From Alphaproteobacteria bacterium (lineage in GTDB: Bacteria; Pseudomonadota; Alphaproteobacteria; GCA-016699305): a stretch of 64,000 nucleotides of DNA. A program made the translations under genes and the position numbers. The DNA is taken from the NCBI GenBank assembly GCA_016699305.1, contig CP064970.1:1364001-1428000 (forward strand), in the 5' to 3' direction. This document shows positions 1 through 8,132 of this stretch, one piece after another. The notes beneath the pieces were generated by a model, which saw nothing but the letters and a program-made list of their open reading frames with translations, did not search any database and was not told where the DNA came from. The stretch's first letter is position 1, and each line of letters opens with the position of its first letter.

Positions 1-812
1 TGCGCCCCAGTTTGGAATCTCGCCAAGTCCCGCGCCTGTTCATGGCCGGACAAATCAACGGCACCACAGGCTATGAAGAGGCGGGCGGTCAGGGCCTGAT
101 GGCCGGAATCAACGCCGCGCGATGCGCCGGCGGGGGTGCGCCCTTGGTGCTGGATCGCAGCCAAGCCTATATCGGCGTGATGATCGATGATTTGGTCACG
201 CGCGGGGTCACGGAACCCTATCGCATGTTCACCTCGCGCGCCGAATACCGCCTGAGTTTGCGCGCCGATAATGCCGATAAGCGTTTGACCGCTTTGGGCG
301 AAGAGGCGGGCTGCATCGGTTCTGTGCGCCGCGCCGCCTTTGCCCAGCGTGAGGCGGCCTTGGCGGATGCCCAGCTTCGTTTGGATTCATGCATCGCCAC
401 GCCGCCCGTGATACAGGCGGCGGGTATTCCGGTGAATCAAGACGGCATGCGCCGCTGCGCGCGTGAATTGCTGACGCGCGAAGATGTGGGGCTGGCCGAT
501 CTGACGCGACTATGGCCGGAATTGGGCGGCCTGGCCCCCGATATCGCCGCCCAGATCGAGGCCGATGCGCGTTATGCCGGCTATATGACTCGCCAACAAG
601 CCGATATTCACGCCTTCCAGCGTGACGAGGCCTTGAAGCTTCCCGATGACCTGGACTTGGATCAAGTCGGCGGTTTGTCCACGGAAATTCGCCAAAAGCT
701 GCGCCATGTGCAGCCCGAAACCCTGGGCGCAGCCGCGCGTATCCCCGGAGTCACGCCCGCCGCCGTCATTGCCTTGTTGCGCCATGTGAAAAGAGCGACC
801 ACTGATGTCTGA
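1..812 (+). CDS. mnmG: MnmG (GidA), C-terminal part, cut by window edge
   Basis: This is the C-terminal ~270 residues of the FAD-dependent enzyme that, with MnmE, adds carboxymethylaminomethyl to wobble U34 of certain tRNAs. The GidA signature QINGTTGYEEAGGQG is visible near the left edge, followed by the YIGVMIDDLVTRGVTEPYR segment and the helical C-terminal domain that binds MnmE. The reading frame is open to base 3, so the start lies outside the window. The last codons (position 804) overlap an ATG TCT GAT GAT GAA frame that looks like the original rsmG start, now separated from rsmG by an inserted gene. Confidence 0.96.
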   Translation, partial: RPSLESRQVPRLFMAGQINGTTGYEEAGGQGLMAGINAARCAGGGAPLVLDRSQAYIGVMIDDLVTRGVTEPYRMFTSRAEYRLSLRADNADKRLTALGEEAGCIGSVRRAAFAQREAALADAQLRLDSCIATPPVIQAAGIPVNQDGMRRCARELLTREDVGLADLTRLWPELGGLAPDIAAQIEADARYAGYMTRQQADIHAFQRDEALKLPDDLDLDQVGGLSTEIRQKLRHVQPETLGAAARIPGVTPAAVIALLRHVKRATTDV

Positions 813-839
813 TGATGAAGCCACTGGCGGCGGACCATC

Positions 840-2138
840 TCACCCGTTTGTCAGTTTCGGACTAGACCTCAATCTATCTTCCAATCTTGCACGCGATGGC
901 GCGTTGTCCGCTTTGATAAGGTCAGGGTTGAAGTAACGCGCCGCATCGACAATTCCCTGAGCGACCCTTTGTGTAAAGGGATCGGTAAAGACGCCCTGAT
1001 CGAGTAGCTTATGAACCGCAGAAAAGATGGGGGCGGGGTTTTTGCCTCTAACGCTGGATACGGAATCGCATGCTTGGCAGAAGAAGCTATGTATCAAGGC
1101 GCTTTGTTCGCTTAGTGGTCTTCCTTGATTCGATTCTTGATCCCAGATTTTAATATCGTGTTGCAAGCCTTCGGAATTGAGTGAACGAGGCGCTTGTCCA
1201 AGAAGGCTTTCACCAAGACGTACTTTAACTTCGTAGACCGCTCCAAGTGCTTTATAAAAGTTTTCCGGCTCTTTCTTCGCCCACAAATCCTGCATGGCAG
1301 GGGCAAACCAATATTGGGGCAGGGTAAACAACATACCCATATATCTGCTATGTTGCTTGGCAAGAACGGCTTCTTCTCCAATTCCGGCTTTTTGCAAGCT
1401 GGCAATTGCCGCCATATCCGCGTCCATCTCTGCATAGTAACCGGCTATAACTGAGGGGGATTCGATCCCTATTTGATGAAGATGCCTCTTTTCATGAAGC
1501 TGGCCTACGAGAAAACAGGTGTTATCTGTAGGAAATTCTTCGAGAAGCTCAGGGGCCATTCTTGATAGATTTGCCCAATAGTTTTTCGGGGAAGTGTCCC
1601 GATCAAGTAGCGCAAAGGCCGCTACCTTAAGCCGATAGGACGTGACGGGGATTTTTTCGTTCCAAACCCCAGGAAACACATTTTTGCCGGCTCTTCCAAT
1701 GTCATCATCACCAATATCAATCCACATGTACTCTTGGTTATGGGCATCAGTGAACCCATGATGCTTAATCAGCCAATAATGCCTCGCCAATGGCGGGCCG
1801 TTTGCATCTAAAAAATTGGTTTCTACGTGCCGATTTTGCAGAACAGAAGCACTGCGGTTTGCCACTATCTCAGCATCTTCATAGACGAAGACCCGTGAAG
1901 ATTGAATGGAAAAGTTGCTGCCGTTATGGATTAAACCACGCTCGCGCATGGCTTTATATATGGCACCGGCCCTAACCTTGATTTGCTCTGGCGAGAGTTT
2001 TCCGGCTTTCAGAAGCTCTTCCGAATGAGGAAAAGATCTCAAATCAAAAATGGGTACGCGGTAGCGTAGGCCAGATGAGAACTCCTCTTCGCTTAATTTG
2101 CCATCGCGGATATTTTGCGCGGTCAGTTCGTATAGCAT
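840..2138 (-). CDS. Hypothetical protein with HExxH motif (metallopeptidase-like)
   Basis: A 432-residue protein I do not recognise as a family. It has no signal peptide or membrane segment. Residues 215-219 read HEKRH, an HExxH zinc motif, followed about 18 residues later by AEMDAD (E237, D239, D241). This is the spacing expected of a gluzincin-type third ligand, so a zinc peptidase role is possible but inferred from the motif alone. It lies opposite to, and between, mnmG and rsmG, which are normally adjacent, so it looks like an insertion in that operon. The upstream ribosome-binding site is weak. Confidence 0.72.
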   Translation of the reverse strand: MLYELTAQNIRDGKLSEEEFSSGLRYRVPIFDLRSFPHSEELLKAGKLSPEQIKVRAGAIYKAMRERGLIHNGSNFSIQSSRVFVYEDAEIVANRSASVLQNRHVETNFLDANGPPLARHYWLIKHHGFTDAHNQEYMWIDIGDDDIGRAGKNVFPGVWNEKIPVTSYRLKVAAFALLDRDTSPKNYWANLSRMAPELLEEFPTDNTCFLVGQLHEKRHLHQIGIESPSVIAGYYAEMDADMAAIASLQKAGIGEEAVLAKQHSRYMGMLFTLPQYWFAPAMQDLWAKKEPENFYKALGAVYEVKVRLGESLLGQAPRSLNSEGLQHDIKIWDQESNQGRPLSEQSALIHSFFCQACDSVSSVRGKNPAPIFSAVHKLLDQGVFTDPFTQRVAQGIVDAARYFNPDLIKADNAPSRARLEDRLRSSPKLTNG

Positions 2139-2297
2139 GTGGTGATCCCTATTTTTGTTATGATCTGGCTATGATATGCGACTTCCGTATGAAACCATAT
2201 TCATTGGGCTCCGCAGATGCGCCAGATGATCCCTTGAATTCTTCTTCCTGAGCTGCCTAGAGTGTGGGCCGCTACATGTATGTGATGGAATGCTCTC

Positions 2298-2927
2298 GTG
2301 GATGATGATGCAGAAAAATCAGCCCGGCAATGGCTGCAATCCCGTCCCGATGTTTCACGTGAAACATGGGAGCGGCTGGAAGCCTATATCGCGCTGCTCC
2401 GTCAGTGGCAGCCGCGCATCAATTTGGTGGGGGCGTCCACTTTGCCGCATCTGTGGCATCGGCATGTGATGGACAGCGCCCAGCTTTACGACCTTTTGCC
2501 GCCCAAGACCCGCAGCCTGGCCGATATCGGCAGCGGGGCGGGGTTCCCGGGCATGGTCTTGGCCATCATGGGCGTGCCCAATGTCAATTTGATCGAGTCC
2601 GATCAGCGCAAGGGGGCGTTCTTGGCCGCCGTGGCCGCCGAGACTGGGGTTAAGATACACCTGCATATGCAACGGCTTGAGGAGATGCATCCCGATTTCC
2701 TGCCCGATGTGGTAACGGCGCGTGCATTGGCGCCTTTGCCCCGATTATTGGGCTGGTTGCCCGAGCCGTGGCGGCGGTCCTCGGTCCTTATATTGCCAAA
2801 GGGGCGGGATGCTGATAGAGAAATTGAGGAGGCAGGCCGGGAATGGCGCTTTGATCTGGGACGGACTCCCAGTCTGAGCGATCCGGATGCGACGATCTTG
2901 CGATTAACGGGGGTGCGACATGCCTGA
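2298..2927 (+). CDS. rsmG: 16S rRNA (guanine527-N7)-methyltransferase RsmG
   Basis: SAM-dependent methyltransferase that modifies G527 of 16S rRNA. The protein (209 aa) has the family N-terminal block DVSRETWERLEAY, then INLVGASTL, and the SAM-binding loop ADIGSGAGFPG at residues 75-85. It starts with GTG; no better start exists after the upstream insertion at 840-2138, and the original ATG may survive at 804 beside mnmG. The codons for VSRET (residues 19-23) also form a perfect parS site. Its end overlaps the parA start by 8 bp. Confidence 0.95.
   Translation: MDDDAEKSARQWLQSRPDVSRETWERLEAYIALLRQWQPRINLVGASTLPHLWHRHVMDSAQLYDLLPPKTRSLADIGSGAGFPGMVLAIMGVPNVNLIESDQRKGAFLAAVAAETGVKIHLHMQRLEEMHPDFLPDVVTARALAPLPRLLGWLPEPWRRSSVLILPKGRDADREIEEAGREWRFDLGRTPSLSDPDATILRLTGVRHA
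2351..2366. other. parS centromere site (ParB-binding palindrome)
   Basis: The 16-bp palindrome TGTTTCACGTGAAACA is an exact match to the bacterial parS consensus. It lies inside rsmG, about 550 bp before parA, and encodes V-S-R-E-T of RsmG. ParB bound here would nucleate the partition complex for the chromosome origin region. Confidence 0.93.
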
Positions 2928-3744
2928 CAATAGGGAATCCGAGGCATTCGTCTCTTCACCCGTCTCTGTTCGCGTGATGGCCATTGCCAACCAGAAGGGG
3001 GGCGTGGGTAAGACCACCACCGCCATCAATCTGGCCACCGCTTTGGCCTCGACCGGGCAGCGCGTGTTGTTGATCGATCTGGACCCGCAGGGCAATGCCT
3101 CGACCGGCCTTGGCATCGAACGCGCCGCGCGCGGCACGGGCAGTTACGAAGTGTTGGCCCAGACGGCCAGTTTCGCCGATGCGGCCTTGGCCAGCCTGGT
3201 GCCGGGCTTGGACGTGATCGCCGCCAGCCCAGATTTGGCCGGGGCCGAGATCGAATTGGCAACCGAAGACCGCCGCGAATTCCGCTTGCGCGATGCCATC
3301 CAGGCCCAAGATTTGCCCTATGACGTGGTGCTGATCGATTGCCCGCCTTCCTTGGGATTGCTGACCTTGAACGCCTTGGTGGCGGCCAAGGACGTGTTGG
3401 TGCCTCTGCAATGCGAGTTCTATGCGCTGGAAGGTCTATCGGCCCTTACGCGCACCATTGAACGTGTCCGCGTCGCGTTTAATCCCGATCTGGATATCCA
3501 AGGCATCGTGCTGACCATGTTCGATCGCCGCAATATGCTCAGCGACAAGGTGGCCGCCGATGTGCGGGAGTTCTTTGGCGATAAGGTGTATGAGACGGTC
3601 ATCCCGCGCAATGTGCGCGTCTCGGAGGCACCCTCGCATGGCAAGCCGGTGCTGATCTATGACCACCGATGCCCTGGCTCGATGGCCTATATGCTTTTGG
3701 CGCGTGAGATGCTGTCGCGCTCGGGGATAAAGCAGGCAGCGTAA
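2920..3744 (+). CDS. parA: Chromosome-partitioning ATPase ParA (Soj)
   Basis: Deviant Walker-A ATPase that moves ParB-parS complexes. In 274 residues the P-loop KGGVGKT is at 26-32, the Walker A' DLDPQGNAST follows, and the Walker B region reads VVLIDCPPSLGLLTLNAL. The ATG overlaps the end of rsmG by 8 bp, so the two are translationally coupled. It is followed after 38 bp by parB with the partner parS upstream, a complete ParABS locus. About 15 residues at the N-terminus precede the conserved start of the family. Confidence 0.97.
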   Translation: MPDNRESEAFVSSPVSVRVMAIANQKGGVGKTTTAINLATALASTGQRVLLIDLDPQGNASTGLGIERAARGTGSYEVLAQTASFADAALASLVPGLDVIAASPDLAGAEIELATEDRREFRLRDAIQAQDLPYDVVLIDCPPSLGLLTLNALVAAKDVLVPLQCEFYALEGLSALTRTIERVRVAFNPDLDIQGIVLTMFDRRNMLSDKVAADVREFFGDKVYETVIPRNVRVSEAPSHGKPVLIYDHRCPGSMAYMLLAREMLSRSGIKQAA

Positions 3745-3782
3745 GCATCGTTTCGTCTTAGTTATCAAATCAGGGGTCAAGA

Positions 3783-4733
3783 ATGAGCGGCAGCGCAACA
3801 GCCAAATCGCCCAAAATAACCAAACCAGAAGGCGGCAGCGGACGCGCACCTTTGGGGCGCGGTCTATCGGCTTTGTTTGGCGAAGAGGGGGCGGCGGCTC
3901 CCGCTACGGCCGGGCGCGCCGGATCGCCGATTCAGGTGAACCTGACCAGGCTCAAACCCTCGCATGTGCAGCCACGGCATCATTTTGACGAGAAAGCCCT
4001 GGGCGAGCTGGCCGATTCCATCCGCGAGCGCGGCATCTTGCAGCCGCTGTTGGTGCGTCCCGCGCCGGGGGCTGTGGGGCATTACGAGATTTTGGCGGGC
4101 GAGCGTCGTTGGCGCGCGGCGCAATTGGCCGGACTGCACGAAGTCCCCGTGGTGGTGCGCGCCATGGAGGATGTGGCGGCGCTGGAAGCGGCGCTGATCG
4201 AGAATATCCAGCGCGAAGACCTGGAGCCTTTGGAAGAGGCCGAAGGCTATCGCCGCTTGATGCAGGAATATCAGCACACGCAAGAGACCATGGCCAAAGT
4301 GGTGGGCAAAAGCCGTCCACATATCGCCAATATGTTGCGCCTGTTGAACCTGCCCGAAGCCGTCAAGACCTATATGCGCGCGGGGTTGCTCAGCGCCGGT
4401 CACGCGCGCGCGCTGTTGGCGGCGGCGGATCCGGCGGCACTTGCCAAGCAGGTGGTCGATAAGGGCCTGAGCGTCCGGCAAACGGAAAGCCTGGCCCGTC
4501 GCTCGGCCGAGGGCAAAGGCGGCAAAGCCACCGGCAAAACCAAATCCACAAATAATGTGGATACGCAAGCCATCGAGAAGGAACTGGCAGGCTATCTGGG
4601 CCTGAAGGTCGAGATTAAAGGCCAAGGCGCGACCGGAAGCCTGACCTTGCACTACAAAACCCTGGATCAATTGGACGACGTCCTCAACCGCCTCAGCCGC
4701 CCTTTGCCTGCTGGTGGACCGGGGCGGAGGTAA
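3783..4733 (+). CDS. parB: Chromosome-partitioning protein ParB (CTP-dependent clamp)
   Basis: DNA-binding partner of ParA that loads on parS and spreads as a CTP-dependent sliding clamp. Seen in the 316 residues: N-terminal GRGLSALFGEE (ParA-interacting tail), the ParB/Srx CTP-binding box GERRWRAAQ at 106-114, ENIQREDL at 140-147, the helix-turn-helix region around 165-190 (KVVGKSRPHIANMLRLLNLP) and a C-terminal dimer domain after a KG-rich linker. It follows parA by 38 bp in the same operon. Confidence 0.97.
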   Translation: MSGSATAKSPKITKPEGGSGRAPLGRGLSALFGEEGAAAPATAGRAGSPIQVNLTRLKPSHVQPRHHFDEKALGELADSIRERGILQPLLVRPAPGAVGHYEILAGERRWRAAQLAGLHEVPVVVRAMEDVAALEAALIENIQREDLEPLEEAEGYRRLMQEYQHTQETMAKVVGKSRPHIANMLRLLNLPEAVKTYMRAGLLSAGHARALLAAADPAALAKQVVDKGLSVRQTESLARRSAEGKGGKATGKTKSTNNVDTQAIEKELAGYLGLKVEIKGQGATGSLTLHYKTLDQLDDVLNRLSRPLPAGGPGRR

Positions 4734-4747
4734 GGGATAGCAGTGCG

Positions 4748-5785
4748 GTGAAAATCACCCCCGCCAATGCCGAATCCTTTCTTGCCAAGCCCAGTGTACC
4801 GGTGGTGGTGCTGTATGGCGTCGATCGTGGGCAGGTGATCGAACGCGCCACGCGCTTGGCGCGGCTTGTGGTCGAGGATATCGACGATCCGTTTTGTGTC
4901 AGTCGCTTTCCGGCCGAAGGGCTGGCCGATTCTCCGGCGCGGTTGATCGAGGAAGTCTCTAGCACGCCGATGATGGGCGGGCGGCGCTTGGTCTGGGTGC
5001 GCGATGCCGATGATAAGGCGGAGGTGCCTTTACGCCTGCTGCTCGATAAACCGCCCGGCGGCGATTGGATGCTGATTATCGAGGCGGGAAATCTGGAGGC
5101 CAAATCGCGCCTGCGCAAATTGGCCGAAACCGCGCCGATGGCGGCGGCGGTGGCTTGTTATGTCAGCGAAGGGGCCGATTTGCAGCGCCTGGTGGCAGGA
5201 TGGCTGCGCGAGGCGGGACGCACCGCCAGCCGTGACGCGCTGGATTTGTTGATCCAGCGTCTGCCGCCCGACCGTCTGGCCCAGCGTCAGGAACTGGATA
5301 AAGTCCTGACATATATCGGCCCCGCGCCGCGTCTGGAGGCCGAGGATGTCGAAGCCTGTTTGCAAGACCAGGGAACGGCGCGATTGGACGAAGCCTGTCT
5401 GCTGGCCGCATCGGGACAGGTGGCGGCTTTGGATGCCGCCTTGCAGCGTCTGTTGACCAGTGAAGACAATCTTCCGACTTCTTTATTGCGCGCGGCGCAA
5501 CGTCATCTGATCCGCTTACGCCAAGCGCAATTCGCCGTGCAATCGGGCGAGCCGGTCGATATGGCCATGAAGGCGTTAAGGCCCGAGGTGTTCTTTCGCC
5601 ACAAGACGGCGTTCGCCGCGCAATTGCGCCTGTGGCCGACGCGTTTATTGGATGAGGCTCTGGCGCGTATGGTTCAGGCCGAGGCCGCGACGCGCTCAAC
5701 CGGCGCGCCCGCCGATCTGATCGCCTGTCGCGCCCTGATGGATATCGCCCGCCGCGCCGCCGCTTTGAACACGCGTGCGATCTGA
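4748..5785 (+). CDS. holA: DNA polymerase III subunit delta (HolA)
   Basis: Clamp-loader subunit that opens the beta clamp. The 345-residue protein follows the HolA layout: N-terminal AAA-like domain (VVLYGVDRGQVIERA, then FPAEGLADSPARLIEEVSSTPMMGGRRLVWVRDAD), a middle helical part and a C-terminal collar domain. The start is GTG 14 bp after parB. The usual lptE (LPS-assembly lipoprotein) neighbour is absent. The other clamp-loader subunit, holB, is also in this window at 18.1 kb. Confidence 0.93.
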   Translation: MKITPANAESFLAKPSVPVVVLYGVDRGQVIERATRLARLVVEDIDDPFCVSRFPAEGLADSPARLIEEVSSTPMMGGRRLVWVRDADDKAEVPLRLLLDKPPGGDWMLIIEAGNLEAKSRLRKLAETAPMAAAVACYVSEGADLQRLVAGWLREAGRTASRDALDLLIQRLPPDRLAQRQELDKVLTYIGPAPRLEAEDVEACLQDQGTARLDEACLLAASGQVAALDAALQRLLTSEDNLPTSLLRAAQRHLIRLRQAQFAVQSGEPVDMAMKALRPEVFFRHKTAFAAQLRLWPTRLLDEALARMVQAEAATRSTGAPADLIACRALMDIARRAAALNTRAI

Positions 5786-5793
5786 AGGAAGCG

Positions 5794-5832
5794 GTAAAAT
5801 CGGCCTATTTTACGATGCAAATGCCGTTGCAT
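5794..5832. repeat. Two tandem short hairpins after holA
   Basis: GTAAAAT/ATTTTAC (5794-5813, 6-nt loop) and ATGCAA/TTGCAT (5815-5832) are perfect inverted repeats just past the holA stop. Neither has a T-tract, so a terminator or attenuator role is only possible. Confidence 0.4.
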
Positions 5833-5939
5833 GTGGTTTCGGTTGCTGCTGTTACAGGAAAAACGTCCAGGGCCCGCCCGCTCCGTTAGTGCGTAGCCCA
5901 CCTTCGGTTATCCCATAGGACAGACGCGATCCTCGGGGG

Positions 5940-6314
5940 TCATCGGTGGTTCCCTGACACAGGTTCGTTGTGCTTCGTACACTGCATGCGCCACAACCTC
6001 CTGCATCCCCAGCGGTGGCAATAATATACGGCATAGGGTGTAATCACGCAGGTTTTTGCCGTCTCTTTCCTTGCGCTCGGCACGGGGGTGAAAGCAAGAG
6101 ATTGCCATTCCGGTATGCCAAACCTGTCTACATACAACTGATGGGGGGGCGCTTCTTCGGTTTCTAGGAGGGCGAAGTTGCTTTGCTTGTCATCGGCCAA
6201 TTTAGTCGTGCCGATTTGCTCTTTTTGACCGGGTTGCCCTGGCGTTTCAGCATAAGCGGCCAAAGGCCCTGTGAACAGTGCCAGCATAAAACCGATGATC
6301 GTCATCTTCAGCAT
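5940..6314 (-). CDS. Small exported hypothetical protein
   Basis: A 124-residue protein with a clear signal peptide (residues 1-22, hydrophobic core IIGFMLALFTGPLAA, likely cleavage after AYA). The mature part is polar and ends in a Cys/Arg-rich segment. An AAGGAA ribosome-binding site lies 8 bp before the ATG. No family is recognised. The coding case rests on the signal peptide and RBS; the last ~30 codons look less protein-like. Confidence 0.55.
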   Translation of the reverse strand: MLKMTIIGFMLALFTGPLAAYAETPGQPGQKEQIGTTKLADDKQSNFALLETEEAPPHQLYVDRFGIPEWQSLAFTPVPSARKETAKTCVITPYAVYYCHRWGCRRLWRMQCTKHNEPVSGNHR

Positions 6315-6390
6315 AGCACCCGTTCCTTGTTAAGGCAGGAAGCAGAGCAGTTGGACATAACTCTATCTTCCACATCTTAGCAACCGCCTA

Positions 6391-6424
6391 AAAGCGAAAG
6401 CGCGGCCCCCTTTAAGAGCCGCGC
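6391..6424 (-). terminator. Probable terminator after tRNA-Pro
   Basis: A 7-bp GC-only stem (GCGCGGC/GCCGCGC, 6400-6406 with 6418-6424) is followed on the minus strand by TTTCGCTTTT. It lies about 55 bp downstream of the tRNA-Pro gene. Confidence 0.6.
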
Positions 6425-6477
6425 TCTAGAGGCGTTCATAGCCCTTAGGTCCATAAAAGATGGCCATGAAAGAAAAC

Positions 6478-6555
6478 TGGTCGGGGCGCCCGGATTCGAA
6501 CCGGGGGCCTCCAGTACCCAAAACTGGCGCGCTAGCCAGACTGCGCCACGCCCCG
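6478..6555 (-). tRNA. tRNA-Pro (anticodon TGG)
   Basis: The full cloverleaf can be folded on the minus strand: acceptor stem CGGGGCG/CGCCCCG (6549-6555 with 6482-6488), D arm, anticodon stem CCAGT/ACTGG around loop TTTGGGT (anticodon TGG), T arm with GGTTCGAATCC, discriminator A and encoded CCA (6478-6480). Confidence 0.95.
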
Positions 6556-6715
6556 ACACGGCCACAATATACACACTGCATTCTCTCGCAACATCCTTTC
6601 CTTCTGGTGAAAGGGAAGCTTTGCATGAGCTTGGGTGAAAACGCGCCGAATCGTTGCTGTTGCACGACATTCCGAGCCATGTTATATCGCAATCGCACCA
6701 TTAAGGAGTTGTGCA

Positions 6716-7510
6716 ATGTCAGGAAATATAAGCGATGAGGATATGCGTTCGGCCGTTACGGTCCTACTGAAACCTAAAGTGATCCGCGATACATATGAGA
6801 ACGGATATGAAAGAGAATCGGCCAGCGATCGGATGACTCGGGTTGTTCAGTTCCCTGGTCAGTTTGACCGGGCCACAACGCATCTGGCCCAAGTCGCGGA
6901 GGATATCCGCCAGCGTGAGATTCCTAGCAAGGCTTACCGTGACATGGATAAGCGTGACGACACATTGGTGTGTTGCCAACAACTCCTGAGGGACTGGATA
7001 AGAGCGGGCTCGGCTTATGGGATACCCCCATCCGCTTTGCATTTGGCCCTGGCCTATGCGGATTATCGGCACGCATGCCGGAATTTTGCAGAGAAAAATT
7101 ATACAGATGAGGTCGCTGGCAGGAATGCCGAAGATATCCTTCGCCTCAATCCAAAACTTGGAGAAACGCTTCCCGAAGCGACCGCACGGCGATTGATCGC
7201 CGCGCATTTAAGCTATCGCGCCAATGAGTTAGGTCCCTTGACCTTACGCGCCATGGTCTGGGCCGAGCCCACGGCAATCTATGCCGTTGATCTGGCGCAA
7301 ACGCATTGGAGAAAAGTTCAAGAAAAGGGAGATAGCACCATCATGTATTTCGGCGGCATGCGCATAACGTCTGTTCTTAACGCCGTGGCCGACAAATGGC
7401 CCGAGCTGGTCTCGCCCGATCAGGCACCCGATGCCGCCCAAGCCCGACAGAACGCGCGTCTGCGCATGGCAGAGCTTGCGCCGCAGATGCGCAGACACTG
7501 CGGTCTATAA
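6716..7510 (+). CDS. Hypothetical protein, 264 aa
   Basis: Soluble protein without signal peptide, membrane segment or a motif I recognise. The ATG at 6716 is preferred over longer in-frame starts because a strong AAGGAG site lies just upstream and the extra upstream residues run back towards the tRNA. It is mostly helical, with charged N-terminal and central segments. It is monocistronic and converges on the DUF192 gene; an inverted repeat (7521-7537) between the two stops could serve both. Confidence 0.72.
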   Translation: MSGNISDEDMRSAVTVLLKPKVIRDTYENGYERESASDRMTRVVQFPGQFDRATTHLAQVAEDIRQREIPSKAYRDMDKRDDTLVCCQQLLRDWIRAGSAYGIPPSALHLALAYADYRHACRNFAEKNYTDEVAGRNAEDILRLNPKLGETLPEATARRLIAAHLSYRANELGPLTLRAMVWAEPTAIYAVDLAQTHWRKVQEKGDSTIMYFGGMRITSVLNAVADKWPELVSPDQAPDAAQARQNARLRMAELAPQMRRHCGL

Positions 7511-7523
7511 ATCCCGCGCGCGA

Positions 7524-8102
7524 TCAGGGTTTGATCGGGGCTAAATTGGCTAGGGATTCGGGGGTTAGCCTGTCGCCTTCTTGAATGCCGAGTTTAGCGG
7601 CCAGGCCGCCTTTGATCTCCAGCACCGCCCGCACGGCGGGACCGCCGGAAGGACCGCGCGGATTAAGAGTTTCGGGCGCAGCTTCGCGTTCGATATAGAT
7701 GATCGTGCCATTGGCATCGAAGAACAGCATATCCAGGGGAATCAAGGTGTTCTTCATCCACATCACCACCGATTGCGGCGGATCGTAGGTGAAAAGCATC
7801 CCCGCATCCTGTGCCAATTCAGTGCGGAACATCAGGCCGCGCGCTTTTTCCTCATCCGTGCGGACGATTTCGACCCGCAAGCTGTGCCGGCGCGTGCCGT
7901 CGGGGCTTTCCACGGTCAAAGACGGCATGGGCATAGAGGTATTTAAGGCGGTGGCCGGAACAGCCGTCACGGATCGCACCAAATTGGGCAAAAACAGGAT
8001 CATGGCCATGCCTGCCACGGCGATGATCCAAAAAGCCCAGCGCGCCATATGCGAATCCGGGCGCGGCTTGATGCCGGTGGCGGATGCCTGTTCGGGTTTC
8101 AT
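7524..8102 (-). CDS. DUF192 family membrane-anchored protein
   Basis: 192 residues: a short cytoplasmic start, one membrane segment (about residues 20-45, AFWIIAVAGMAMILFLP) and a periplasmic DUF192 (COG1430) domain marked by RGLMFRTELAQDAGMLFTYDPP, MWMKNTLIPLDMLFFD and VLEIKGG. The biochemical role of the family is unknown. Its ATG overlaps the stop of the AAA ATPase upstream (ATGA) and the ribosome-binding site lies in the 34-bp repeat at 8099-8132. Before the ATPase insertion it was presumably coupled in the same way to the acyl-CoA ligase. Confidence 0.9.
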   Translation of the reverse strand: MKPEQASATGIKPRPDSHMARWAFWIIAVAGMAMILFLPNLVRSVTAVPATALNTSMPMPSLTVESPDGTRRHSLRVEIVRTDEEKARGLMFRTELAQDAGMLFTYDPPQSVVMWMKNTLIPLDMLFFDANGTIIYIEREAAPETLNPRGPSGGPAVRAVLEIKGGLAAKLGIQEGDRLTPESLANLAPIKP

Positions 8103-8132
8103 GCGGCCCTTTCCTCCTTGTTGTGTTTGGTT
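8099..8132. repeat. 34-bp direct repeat, copy 1 (distal side of AAA gene)
   Basis: Identical to 10441-10474. On the minus strand it encodes the last residues KHNKEERAA, contains an AAGGAGG ribosome-binding site and ends in ATGA, the stop/start overlap with the DUF192 gene. Confidence 0.95.

Noticed and set aside
5850..6005. Several possible RNA stems downstream of holA that might form a non-coding RNA such as 6S
   Set aside because: The stems are short, they do not make the 6S rod, I could not match any known RNA, and the region overlaps the 124-aa coding frame.
6377..6670. 97-codon minus-strand frame across tRNA-Pro
   Set aside because: It reads through the tRNA gene and has no RBS.
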